From positions 316,996 to 380,995 of the forward strand of contig CP070748.1 in assembly GCA_020348345.1 (NCBI GenBank): a stretch of DNA of 64,000 bases, read 5' to 3'. The stretch comes from Methanobacteriota archaeon. Its GTDB lineage: Archaea; Thermoplasmatota; Thermoplasmata; UBA10834. Under the pieces are notes generated by a model. That model worked only from the letters and a program-made list of their open reading frames with translations, was not told the origin of the DNA and searched no databases. Below, one piece after another: positions 25,127-33,401 of this stretch. The translations under genes were made by a program, and so were the position numbers. Each line of letters starts with the position of its first letter. The first letter of the stretch is position 1.

Positions 25127-25995
25127 AACATATGCCCCCGCTCACACGTGATGGCCTCGCGCGATATCCTTATGCGCGCTCCGCAATGCGGGCATTTCGC
25201 CTTCGACAGAAACTCCTCGATCCATGCGCTCCTAACGTCCGGAATCTCCTCATTCTCAATGCGCCTGATGATCGACTTCAGCTCAGGGGTTTTTGCGAGT
25301 CTGCGAAGAGCGTTCAACGATATCATTCGCTTCACCTTTCGGTGCAGTGGCATCCTCACCGCATAGGGCGCGATTATGAGACCTGCGACGAGTCCACCTA
25401 CGTGCGCTTCAACAGCTATGTTCGCAGAACCGACTGCCTGAAGTACCTGGATCAGCAGGAAGAGAGCGACGACCATCCAGGTACGCAAAGGAACGAACGG
25501 GATGAAGACGAATATCATGCGCTCGTTCGGAAACAGCCTCGCATAGGCGCCTAGAATCCCGCTTATGGCTCCGGACGCACCCACAACCAGCACGACTTCG
25601 TTCCAATTGAGAGCGGCAAACAAGAGCGTTCCGCAGACACCGGTCAGCAAGTAGATGATGATGAATGAGCGGGCGCCGACCCTTTGCTCGAATGCAGTTC
25701 CAAGGAATGCCAGGCATAGGATATTGATGAAGATATGGCCAAAATTGGCATGAGTGAACATTGATGTGAGTACGGTATAGAAGTGGCCCGGATCGGCAAC
25801 ATCCTGCGGCATGAAGGCCATCTCGATGAATGTGGTGCTGAAGCGGTAATGACTGGCGTCAGAAACCGCGACAATCATGATGAACAGCGCAGCACAGGTG
25901 ACACTGGCTGTTATTGAGAAGCTGAGCTGCCTGTGGTACGAGTATACGATGACCGCGATTATTGCAGCAATCGAAACTATGACCCATCCGTCCAT
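25123..25995 (-). CDS. rhomboid intramembrane serine protease with C-terminal zinc ribbon
   Basis: 290 residues from ATG 25995. The hydrophobic core has about seven helices; the catalytic Ser lies in VVGASGAISGILGAY and the catalytic His in VEAHVGGLVAG, the standard rhomboid dyad. The HANFGHIFINILCLAFLG segment gives the helix-2 His/Asn region. After the membrane part there is a cytosolic tail ending in a half zinc ribbon, CPHCGARIRI...TCERGH, unusual for the catalytic domain alone but seen in some archaeal rhomboids. It cleaves substrate helices inside the membrane. It is coupled to the MBL gene by overlap. Confidence 0.88.
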   Translation of the reverse strand: MDGWVIVSIAAIIAVIVYSYHRQLSFSITASVTCAALFIMIVAVSDASHYRFSTTFIEMAFMPQDVADPGHFYTVLTSMFTHANFGHIFINILCLAFLGTAFEQRVGARSFIIIYLLTGVCGTLLFAALNWNEVVLVVGASGAISGILGAYARLFPNERMIFVFIPFVPLRTWMVVALFLLIQVLQAVGSANIAVEAHVGGLVAGLIIAPYAVRMPLHRKVKRMISLNALRRLAKTPELKSIIRRIENEEIPDVRSAWIEEFLSKAKCPHCGARIRISREAITCERGHML

Positions 25996-26124
25996 CTGCG
26001 AACCTCCTGCAGGTCGGCGACCGCGACGGCCCATCCCGCGGAGGCTCAGACCGATTCGCAGCCCGTGAGGTTAATGCGCCGCTGTGGTAAAACATTAAGC
26101 ATCGGCTTGGGCCTATCGGACACG

Positions 26125-26721
26125 ATGAAGCTCGATCGGTCGATAGAGATTGACCTCCTTCCTGAGGTCTATAACCCCAGCGATGATTCGTACCTTATCC
26201 TTGAGGCCATAGAGGTCTCCGCCGGCCAGAGACTTCTGGACATGGGCTGCGGCTCTGGCCTGATCGCTGTACACGCGGCAAGGGCTGGAGCGGAAGTAAT
26301 CGCTGCGGATGTGAATCCTCGTGCGGTGGAATGCACGCGCAGGAACGCCCACAAGAACGACACAAGGTTTGAGGTCATCCTGAGTGATCTGTTCGAAAGG
26401 GTACAGGGAAGCTTTGACGTCATTGCATTCAACCCGCCATATCTCGCGGTGGAGGAGACGGCGACATCATGGCTAGAAAGGTCATGGACGGGCGGGCAGG
26501 AGGGGACGGATGTCGCGGGCCCTTTTCTCGAACAGGCTTCGGAGCATCTAACCCCAAACGGCAGGATATACATGATTCTATCATCCCTCGGAGGTCTCAG
26601 GACGCTCCTGAAGATCGCGAAGAAGCACTACAGATCCGAGATGATCAACGAGAAGCATATGTTCTTTGAATCGATATTCGTCTATAGATTCGAGCGCGAC
26701 ATTCTGGCCGGTGATAAGTAG
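26125..26721 (+). CDS. HemK2/Mtq2-like class I methyltransferase
   Basis: 198 residues from ATG 26125. It begins VYNPSDDSYLILEAI, the family start, followed by SAM motif I LLDMGCGSGLIAVHAA, acidic AADVNPRAV and the catalytic NPPY (FNPPYLAVEE). NPPY methyltransferases of this short type methylate the glutamine of the release factor GGQ motif; the archaeal ones are considered aRF1 methylases, or act on lysines or nucleic acids. Length fits the HemK2 group without an N-terminal extension. Confidence 0.85.
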   Translation: MKLDRSIEIDLLPEVYNPSDDSYLILEAIEVSAGQRLLDMGCGSGLIAVHAARAGAEVIAADVNPRAVECTRRNAHKNDTRFEVILSDLFERVQGSFDVIAFNPPYLAVEETATSWLERSWTGGQEGTDVAGPFLEQASEHLTPNGRIYMILSSLGGLRTLLKIAKKHYRSEMINEKHMFFESIFVYRFERDILAGDK

Positions 26722-26780
26722 GGCATAAGCTTTATTAACCGAGCTGGGCCATCTTCCAACTCCACCCAGGATGGAGAGGG

Positions 26781-26969
26781 ATGTCTGAAGACAAGAAGAG
26801 GAAGTACAACGACAAGGAGAGCCTCGACGAGCTCTGCCGCAAGTTCCTTTCCAGCCGTAATGATGACGATGGCGCAGCCATCGAGTATTGTAAGAGCTTT
26901 CTAACAGTACTGTCAAGGAAGGACGTCAAGTCAGGAGCCGTCTTATCCTCTCGGTCAAAACCTCGCTGA
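26781..26969 (+). CDS. small hydrophilic protein, unknown function
   Basis: A 62-residue basic and acidic protein (MSEDKKRKYNDKESLDELCRK start) with a likely helical middle. A TATA box GCTTTATTAA lies at about 26728-26737, roughly 45 bases upstream, and a purine-rich GGAGAGGG runs up to the ATG. Its last 44 bases overlap the convergent end of gatE. I do not recognise the family. Promoter signals and codon pattern make it a fair candidate for a real gene. Confidence 0.5.
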   Translation: MSEDKKRKYNDKESLDELCRKFLSSRNDDDGAAIEYCKSFLTVLSRKDVKSGAVLSSRSKPR

Positions 26970-28809
26970 TCACCTTACCGTCTGCTTTTCCTCGCAGCTC
27001 CCGCATAGCTATACCCATCAGCGGACCGAGGCTCGCCTCCCCGCGTTCTCTTATGAAATCCTCCCGCTCCTGCACTATACGGTCGCAAACCTCATTGACG
27101 GCGTCCTTGCCCACCTTCGATATGCCAAGACCGTCGATCGCGCGCATCACGTTGGCATCTTCGTTTCTAATCATCCACGCGAGCACATCGGGAATCGCCT
27201 CCTTTGCGAAAGCGCCTTCGCGAAGCTTCTCGAGGAGGGTCTTCAGAACATCCATCGTTATGAGCGTCGTATCCAACCCGTCCTTCGACAGCTCTGGCAG
27301 GACCTGAAGGAATATCCTCGCGACGACCTGCGCGTTACCCAGCAAGTCCGCCAGCAGCTCGAATTCGTCGTCGAGCCCATCGTCGATGAGCGCCATCGCC
27401 TGGTCGGGGCTTATGCCGAACTCCTCGGTGAATCGGTCGACCTTCTCCTCTGGGAGCTCTGGCATGTTCAGTCTTATACCCTCCAAAACGGTCTCGTTCA
27501 CACAGATTGGCGGAACATCTGTCTCCGGATACATCCTATGCTTACCGGGCAAGGGTCTGCTGTAGACGGTTGTCCCGTCCGGAAGCGGGTCTCTCGTCTC
27601 CTCCGGCACGCCGTCGATAGCAACGTTAGCCCTGGCGACCACTCGAATCAAGGCGGCTCTAGCGCGAGTCTCGTCGTCGGCGATGATGGCGAATGCGTCA
27701 TCGGATTCCAGATCCAGCCTCTCGCGAAGCTCTTCGACCTCAGCTTCCGTGACGCCGTAGCCAGGAAGCTCGTCAGAATGAAACAGACCTTTCACGCCTG
27801 CAACGCGGGCGTGTGCCGCAAGTTCCGATCCAAGTCGAGTTACTCCCTCATCAGTCTTGGCAAGAGTTCCAGCGAATTTGGGCAGCTTCACTCCTAGGAT
27901 CGTTCCGCCCAAGCTCATTGCAGTAGATATTACTCGACACTTGGAACTCGCAAACAGATCGGAAGCGTCCACGACATCAGGCTCTATCTTCGCAGCGCCC
28001 CGCCGCCTCAGGGCGTCCATCACCTCCAGAAGGGCCAATTGCCGCTTGACCTCTGTCTCGACGTACACGGGAACCAGTTTCAATTCCTGCGCTCCTTTGA
28101 TCTCCACGCGGGCTCCGCCAGGTATAGAGATGTTAAGGTCTTCACGGATGGTGCCGATACCCCGCCTTACCTTGCGCGTGGCACGCAGCAGAGTTCCCAG
28201 TCGAAACGCGACTTGCCTGGCCTCATCCGGGGTCGATATATCGGGTCCGGTCGCGATTTCAATGAGAGGGATGCCCAGCCTGTCGAGGCGATAGGTGACT
28301 TCGGATTCCTCCTCGGATATCTTCCTTGCCGCGTCCTCCTCGAGACATATCGACGGGATCGTCACCCGTTTGTCACCTACCTCCAAGTGCCCGCCCGTAG
28401 CCACGAGGGCAGTCCGTTGGAAACCGCACGTATTGGAGCCGTCTATGACGATCTTTCTCATGAAGTGAATTTCGTCGACGGGCGTCGCGCCTAGAAGCAA
28501 TGACATCTCCAGAGCTGCCTCGATCGCGAGGCTGTTTGCGTTGTGGGGAGGCTCCTCGTCGGCCTCGACCAAGCACGAGCAGCCCACGGTCTGGTATCTG
28601 AACTGCAGTTTGCGCTCAGCCTCCTCGAGAGCGGCCTTGTCTATCTCACCCATCTCGCTCTGGGTGGGTCTCAGTCTACGAACGAACTCGCTCTCGTGCT
28701 CGTCCAGAAGCGTGGAATCGCACTCGCAGAAGAGCTTGCCAGTGCTCAGCTGCTGATGTATCTCTATTCCAACCTTCAAGCCGAGCGTCCTGTAGTCCAC
28801 CTCACACAC
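26926..28809 (-). CDS. gatE: Glu-tRNA(Gln) amidotransferase subunit E
   Basis: A 627-residue protein with the GatB-like kinase core starting GLKVGIEIHQQL, the GatE-specific cysteine cluster CECDSTL early on, and the C-terminal YqeY-like tail ending in REREGEASLGPLMG-like text (RGEASLGPLMGIAMREL). With GatD it converts mischarged Glu-tRNA(Gln) into Gln-tRNA(Gln), using ammonia released by GatD. The GatDE form is only found in archaea. Length is normal. It overlaps the end of gatD by eight bases. Confidence 0.97.
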   Translation of the reverse strand: MCEVDYRTLGLKVGIEIHQQLSTGKLFCECDSTLLDEHESEFVRRLRPTQSEMGEIDKAALEEAERKLQFRYQTVGCSCLVEADEEPPHNANSLAIEAALEMSLLLGATPVDEIHFMRKIVIDGSNTCGFQRTALVATGGHLEVGDKRVTIPSICLEEDAARKISEEESEVTYRLDRLGIPLIEIATGPDISTPDEARQVAFRLGTLLRATRKVRRGIGTIREDLNISIPGGARVEIKGAQELKLVPVYVETEVKRQLALLEVMDALRRRGAAKIEPDVVDASDLFASSKCRVISTAMSLGGTILGVKLPKFAGTLAKTDEGVTRLGSELAAHARVAGVKGLFHSDELPGYGVTEAEVEELRERLDLESDDAFAIIADDETRARAALIRVVARANVAIDGVPEETRDPLPDGTTVYSRPLPGKHRMYPETDVPPICVNETVLEGIRLNMPELPEEKVDRFTEEFGISPDQAMALIDDGLDDEFELLADLLGNAQVVARIFLQVLPELSKDGLDTTLITMDVLKTLLEKLREGAFAKEAIPDVLAWMIRNEDANVMRAIDGLGISKVGKDAVNEVCDRIVQEREDFIRERGEASLGPLMGIAMRELRGKADGKVISEVLTERIRRLLT

Positions 28810-30091
28810 TCCTTCTTGAAGTGATCTCTCCAGCGATGTTGCTGAGCATGATTCTCTTTGCCTCGTTGCGATCCTGAGTTTGCCCGAGGGCCCACATTAG
28901 CTTGACATACGCTGTCTCGGGAAGCATATCTTCCAATGGCACCGCCCCCGCTGATATCATATCCCTGCCCGTCGAGTAGACGTTGAGGTTCACCGCACCG
29001 TACAGGCACTGGCTTGTGATGGCTATGAACACATCATTGTTGATGGCCTTCGCCATAGACTCGACCAGTCTGTCCGAGACATGCCCAAGACCCGTGCCCG
29101 CGATGATCATGCCATCGACGTTGTCTGCGATCATGTCAAAATGCTCCGGCTCAAACCCAGGATAGAACTGAAGCATGCAGACGCGTTTGCTCATACTCTC
29201 CATCACTTCAACCTGTCCCTTGTTGCGCTTCCCGTGATCGGCCGTGAAGGTCACCTTAGCCCCCTCTATACGGGCGATCGGCTCAGTGTTGACGCTTCTG
29301 AATGCATCTCGCCTTGACGAGTGCATCTTTCGCACCTTCGTACCACGGTGAACGACGCAGTGGTCGTCCGAAACATCACCGTGCATTATCACGACGACCT
29401 CGCCGAGATCTGCGTCCACGCACACCCTCGTAGCGGCCAGGAGGTTCATGGTTGCATCGGATGACGGTCTGTCTGATGAGCGCTGTGAGCCAACGCATAC
29501 GACAGGGCCGGTCAGTCCCTTGAGCATGAAAGAGAGAGCAGCTGATGTGAACCCCATCGTATCGGTGCCATGCGGTATGATAACGCCCGATACGCCGGAG
29601 TTCAGCTCATCCGCCGCGGCCTTCGCAAGCTCCTGCCAATGAGCAACATCCATATTCTCGCTGTATATAGAATACAGGACGCGTGCCTTGACGTCGCACA
29701 GATCCAGAAGCTCAGGAGCGGAGAAGACGAGTTCCTCAGCGGATTTCGCGGGATGAACTGCGCCAGTCCGATAATCAACATATGATGCGATCGTCCCGCC
29801 TGTGCTCAGGAATGCAACCTTCTTCTTTGACGGATCTTCGGGCATTGAGCGGTTCACGGAATCCTTTGTCTCCTTCTTAGACACGAGCCTCACCTTTGAA
29901 TCGGGCCTGAGCTCCAAGCCTATGTTGTAGCCGCTAGCAAGCTTCAGAGTAACGACGGAAGGATCGCTGAAATCGTGATGAGGCATCAGAACGCCGCGAT
30001 GAGCCCCATCCTTCTTCGAGACTTCGATCTCGTCGCCCACATCGACTCCAGCCTCCTCGAGAGCCCGACCGACCTGGCCAGAGTACCTCAT
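28802..30091 (-). CDS. gatD: Glu-tRNA(Gln) amidotransferase subunit D
   Basis: A 429-residue protein. The N-terminal 80 residues form the GatD-specific beta barrel; the rest is an L-asparaginase fold, with the first catalytic Thr in FLSTGGTIAS (residues 95-103) and the second Thr-Asp pair in IPHGTDTM. Residues for the nucleophile and the charge relay are all kept. It deamidates glutamine or asparagine and channels ammonia to GatE. Promoter region is between it and the divergent purD. Confidence 0.97.
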   Translation of the reverse strand: MRYSGQVGRALEEAGVDVGDEIEVSKKDGAHRGVLMPHHDFSDPSVVTLKLASGYNIGLELRPDSKVRLVSKKETKDSVNRSMPEDPSKKKVAFLSTGGTIASYVDYRTGAVHPAKSAEELVFSAPELLDLCDVKARVLYSIYSENMDVAHWQELAKAAADELNSGVSGVIIPHGTDTMGFTSAALSFMLKGLTGPVVCVGSQRSSDRPSSDATMNLLAATRVCVDADLGEVVVIMHGDVSDDHCVVHRGTKVRKMHSSRRDAFRSVNTEPIARIEGAKVTFTADHGKRNKGQVEVMESMSKRVCMLQFYPGFEPEHFDMIADNVDGMIIAGTGLGHVSDRLVESMAKAINNDVFIAITSQCLYGAVNLNVYSTGRDMISAGAVPLEDMLPETAYVKLMWALGQTQDRNEAKRIMLSNIAGEITSRRSV

Positions 30092-30220
30092 GGTGCGGTA
30101 GATAGAAGTCGTCGCCTTAAATGGTTTGCTGGATTGATTTGCGTCAGTGCCTGCCTCGACAGATGGCTTTAGGCAATGTACTTAAGACGCGAGCTTCATG
30201 CACCGGAAGGGAGGCACTTC

Positions 30221-31552
30221 ATGAGGATACTGGCCATCGGCGGCGGAGGACGTGAACACGCTATTGTCGAAGCCTTGGCTCGATCGGAACATGACATCTA
30301 TGCCTGCATGGGCAACAGCAATCCCGGGAGTGCCAGGCGTGCGAAGGAGTTTCTCCTGGTCAATGAGAAGGACGTCGCGAAGGTTGTAGAATACGCCGTA
30401 GCCAAGGGAATTGAATTGGCTGTCGTTGGCCCCGAAGCTCCTCTGGAAGTGGGCATCGCAGACGCTCTTGAGACTGCCGGAATACCAACCGCGAGCCCTA
30501 CCAAGGCGGCTGCCAGGATCGAGACATCCAAGAGCTTCGCACGCGAGCTCATGTTGAGACGTAAGATAGAAGGACGGACGAAATTCGTCGTCGCGACCGA
30601 TATGGATCAGGTCAGGAGCGCTGTTGATGATCTCGGAGAGGACGTGGTGGTGAAGCCATCTGGACTCACGGGTGGCAAGGGCGTGAAGGTCTATGGAGAG
30701 CATCTGATGTCCAGAGAGGACATCATTGGCTATGCGACTGACATACTCGACCGGCGAATAGGTGGCCGCGCCCAACTGGTAATCGAGGAGAAGCTGATTG
30801 GTGAGGAGTTCACCCTGCAGGCCTTCTGTGATGGCGAGACGCTCGTGCCAATGCCCGCCGTTCAGGATCACAAGCGAGCGTTCGAAGGAGATGCTGGACC
30901 GAACACAGGTGGAATGGGCTCATACTCACAATCAGGAGGACTGCTTCCATTCCTGAGCAGCGATGATTATGATGCATCCGTCGGCATCATGAGAGGTGTG
31001 ATCGAAGCCCTCAGAGCAGAGGGATCGGAGTACAAGGGCGTGCTGTACGGACAGTTCATGCTCACAAGGGAAGGGCCGAAGGTCGTCGAGTTCAACGCGA
31101 GGCTTGGAGATCCGGAGGCCATGAATGTGCTGACGATACTGGACGCCGACTTCGCAGCCGTCTGCGAGAGAATGGCCGGAGGGAATCTCGCAGGCATGGA
31201 CGTCTCATTTGCCTCAATGTCGACTGTTTGCAAGTATGTGGTACCGGAAGGATACGGTACGAAGCCGCTTGCGGGTGAGGAGATCCGCATAGACGAAACC
31301 GCTATAGCGAACGAGGGGGCAGTGCTGTATTATGCCAACGTCAACGCTGACGAGGGACGCGTTCTCACGACGACTTCTAGGTCAGCGGGAATCGTCGGCG
31401 TAGCAAAAGAGATCGCTGACGCGGAAAGGATCGCCGAAAGCGCCATACAGCACGTCTCTGGAAGAATTGCAGTTCGCCATGACATCGGAAAGCAGGCCAT
31501 GCTCGAATCACGCGTGCAGCACATGAAAGAGGTCAGAGGGGGCAGCCGATGA
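30221..31552 (+). CDS. purD: phosphoribosylamine-glycine ligase
   Basis: 443 residues from ATG 30221, preceded by GGAAGGGAGG. It starts MRILAIGGGGREHAIVEAL, the GARS N-domain glycine loop, and contains ATP-grasp marks: VVKPSGLTGGKGVKVYG, VPMPAVQDHKRAFEGDAGPNTGGMG and VVEFNARLGDPE. The enzyme joins phosphoribosylamine and glycine with ATP in de novo purine synthesis. Its stop overlaps the start of the translin gene (ATGA), an association not needed for purine synthesis. Confidence 0.96.
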   Translation: MRILAIGGGGREHAIVEALARSEHDIYACMGNSNPGSARRAKEFLLVNEKDVAKVVEYAVAKGIELAVVGPEAPLEVGIADALETAGIPTASPTKAAARIETSKSFARELMLRRKIEGRTKFVVATDMDQVRSAVDDLGEDVVVKPSGLTGGKGVKVYGEHLMSREDIIGYATDILDRRIGGRAQLVIEEKLIGEEFTLQAFCDGETLVPMPAVQDHKRAFEGDAGPNTGGMGSYSQSGGLLPFLSSDDYDASVGIMRGVIEALRAEGSEYKGVLYGQFMLTREGPKVVEFNARLGDPEAMNVLTILDADFAAVCERMAGGNLAGMDVSFASMSTVCKYVVPEGYGTKPLAGEEIRIDETAIANEGAVLYYANVNADEGRVLTTTSRSAGIVGVAKEIADAERIAESAIQHVSGRIAVRHDIGKQAMLESRVQHMKEVRGGSR

Positions 31553-32175
31553 AGAATCTTGACGCAGCGATTGAGAAGATCGAAGCAGAGCTGGACGAGA
31601 AGGATCATGTGAGAGAAATCGCTCTGAAATCCTCGAGGGCGGTCATCAGGCTCTCGGGCTCGGCTCTCAAGAACCTGCATATGGGAGAGAGTGCAGAGGA
31701 GAAGCTTTCGGAGTTGAAAGACGAGGTTTCGAGGCTGTCAAGTCTGCTGGGTGACCATCCGGATCTGGTGCGCACGGGCTATGTGGAGAACGCGTTCCAG
31801 GAGTATGCCGAGGTGGGGATGGTGTTGTCCCTCTTGAAGAAAGACGATGTGCCGCTTCCTGAGGAGCTTGGCATAGGCAGCGTACCCTACCTGTTGGCGC
31901 TCGGCGATACGGTGGGGGAACTCAGGAGATTCGCACTCGAAGAGCTGAGACAAGGAAACATGGAAAAGGCGAGCCGCTACCTTGACCGAATGGAGGACAT
32001 ATACCATGGGCTCATTCGCTTCGACTATCCAGAGGCGATTGCGGCAGTCAAACACAAACAGGATGTTGCCCGCAGCCTTCTGGAAAAGACGCGAGGGGAC
32101 GTGGCAGTCGCGACGAACGCCCGACGACTTCACGACCGATTGGACGATCTCATGAAGCAATCCGACGAGGGTTGA
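31549..32175 (+). CDS. translin/TRAX-family protein
   Basis: A 208-residue all-alpha protein resembling archaeal translin (COG2178): long charged helices in the first 70 residues, then HPDLVRTGYVENAFQEYAEV, a conserved family segment, and GDTVGELRRFALEELRQGN followed by the late YHGLIRFDYPEA. Translins bind RNA or single-stranded DNA as ring octamers, and archaeal ones are reported as RNases in some species. The acidic nuclease residues of TRAX (two or three Glu/Asp on adjacent helices) may be present in EYAEV and GELRRFALEEL. It is coupled to purD. Confidence 0.8.
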   Translation: MKNLDAAIEKIEAELDEKDHVREIALKSSRAVIRLSGSALKNLHMGESAEEKLSELKDEVSRLSSLLGDHPDLVRTGYVENAFQEYAEVGMVLSLLKKDDVPLPEELGIGSVPYLLALGDTVGELRRFALEELRQGNMEKASRYLDRMEDIYHGLIRFDYPEAIAAVKHKQDVARSLLEKTRGDVAVATNARRLHDRLDDLMKQSDEG

Positions 32176-32523
32176 TCAGCCGAAGTGTTTCTTAATGACG
32201 GCCTCGATGTTCGCCCTCGGATGAGCGCCCGTCAGCCTCTCTACCTGCTGACCATCTTTGAAGAATATCAGCGTCGGAATGCTGTGAATGCTCAACGACA
32301 TCGCGGTCTTCGCGGCTTCGTCCGTGTTCAGCTTGGCAAACTCTACCTTCCCCTTATAATCCCCAGCCAACGCTTCAAGGGTGGGTGCGAGCATCTTGCA
32401 GGGGCCACACCAAGGAGCCCAACAGTCGACAATGAGCTTGGGCGAACTCCTGACCTTGCTGTCGAAGTCCGCATCTGACAGATCCACTATGTTCTCGGAC
32501 AAGGCAATCGCTTCCGTACGCAT
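32176..32523 (-). CDS. trxA: thioredoxin
   Basis: 115 residues from ATG 32523, with a TATA-like TAAAATAT on the minus strand about 25 bases upstream. The redox site is WCGPC at residues 38-42, with the cis-Pro segment SIPTLIFFKDG later. It reduces protein disulfides in the cytosol. No signal peptide. It converges with the translin gene with no spare bases between them. Confidence 0.94.
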   Translation of the reverse strand: MRTEAIALSENIVDLSDADFDSKVRSSPKLIVDCWAPWCGPCKMLAPTLEALAGDYKGKVEFAKLNTDEAAKTAMSLSIHSIPTLIFFKDGQQVERLTGAHPRANIEAVIKKHFG

Positions 32524-32588
32524 CGATGAAAAGCTCGGATGATATTTTAGACTATCCCCGGGCAATGCGGAAGCAGGCGACAAGACGC

Positions 32589-33401
32589 CTACTTCTTCCT
32601 TTTCGACGAAGGCTTCTGCAGATACGTCAAGAACACGAACACCGACATAATGATCACGCCAACGGTAAGAACGGCGCCCAAGGGGTTGCTCTCGTCGCCG
32701 ACGTAGATCGTCAGGGTCAAGACATTATCGCCGTTGCTGAACTCAACCAGTCCGTTGGTGTTGTCAATCACCACAGTGGCGGTGTGTTTGCCATTGGCGA
32801 TATTCGCCCAGGTCCAATTGTACGCAATGACAGTGCTGGCTCCTGCCGCCAGATTGAAGGTTCTCGCGCCGAGGTAGATGCCATCGGCATAGAATTCGGC
32901 CGTTACATTGACCGCGGCGACGGAACCCGTGTTGTGCACCGTCGCTCGCAGGACAATCGGATCCACGACTTTGATCTCTATGTCTCGCGTCTTCTCAGTA
33001 CTATCACCTGAGGCAAGATCTTCGGACGTAACGTTGAACCTTACTTTGATTGTCTGAGGGGCATAGCCTGGCAGGGTGATATTGAGCTTGAAGACCCCAG
33101 TGGAGGATGTTCCAGTAGACGGTGAAAGCAATGATCCCGTCTCATTGTCTGCCATTATCTCTGCCTTGTAGCTGAAGTTGCCGCCAAAGTCCCCAGCGGG
33201 TCCCCCGGTCACTGTCAGCGTGCACCTAACTACCTCTTTCTTGGCGCCGAACGTTGGGCAATCGATGCCTATCGATATGTCGGTGTACGCATCAGCGTTG
33301 TCAGCGACAGGCAGGACGCCCATCATTGCCGCGAGTAGAGTGGCGAACGCGAAGGCGATCGTTGATACACATGCCCTAATGCGGAAGCGAACGGGCTTCA
33401 T
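32589..33401 (-). CDS. secreted CARDB-like domain protein with C-terminal membrane anchor
   Basis: A 270-residue protein with a signal peptide (about residues 10-38, ending near ADA), two beta-sandwich parts, and a C-terminal transmembrane helix (about 242-262) with a basic KPSSKRKK tail. The second part (about 145-235) has the CARDB pattern: LRATVHNTGSVAAVNVTAEFYADG and NWTWANIANGKHTATVVID. It would sit on the outer surface of the cell, anchored in the membrane. Its start overlaps the aglB stop (33398-33401, ATGA), so it is made together with the oligosaccharyltransferase; many N-x-S/T sites make it a possible glycoprotein. Confidence 0.78.
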   Translation of the reverse strand: MKPVRFRIRACVSTIAFAFATLLAAMMGVLPVADNADAYTDISIGIDCPTFGAKKEVVRCTLTVTGGPAGDFGGNFSYKAEIMADNETGSLLSPSTGTSSTGVFKLNITLPGYAPQTIKVRFNVTSEDLASGDSTEKTRDIEIKVVDPIVLRATVHNTGSVAAVNVTAEFYADGIYLGARTFNLAAGASTVIAYNWTWANIANGKHTATVVIDNTNGLVEFSNGDNVLTLTIYVGDESNPLGAVLTVGVIIMSVFVFLTYLQKPSSKRKK

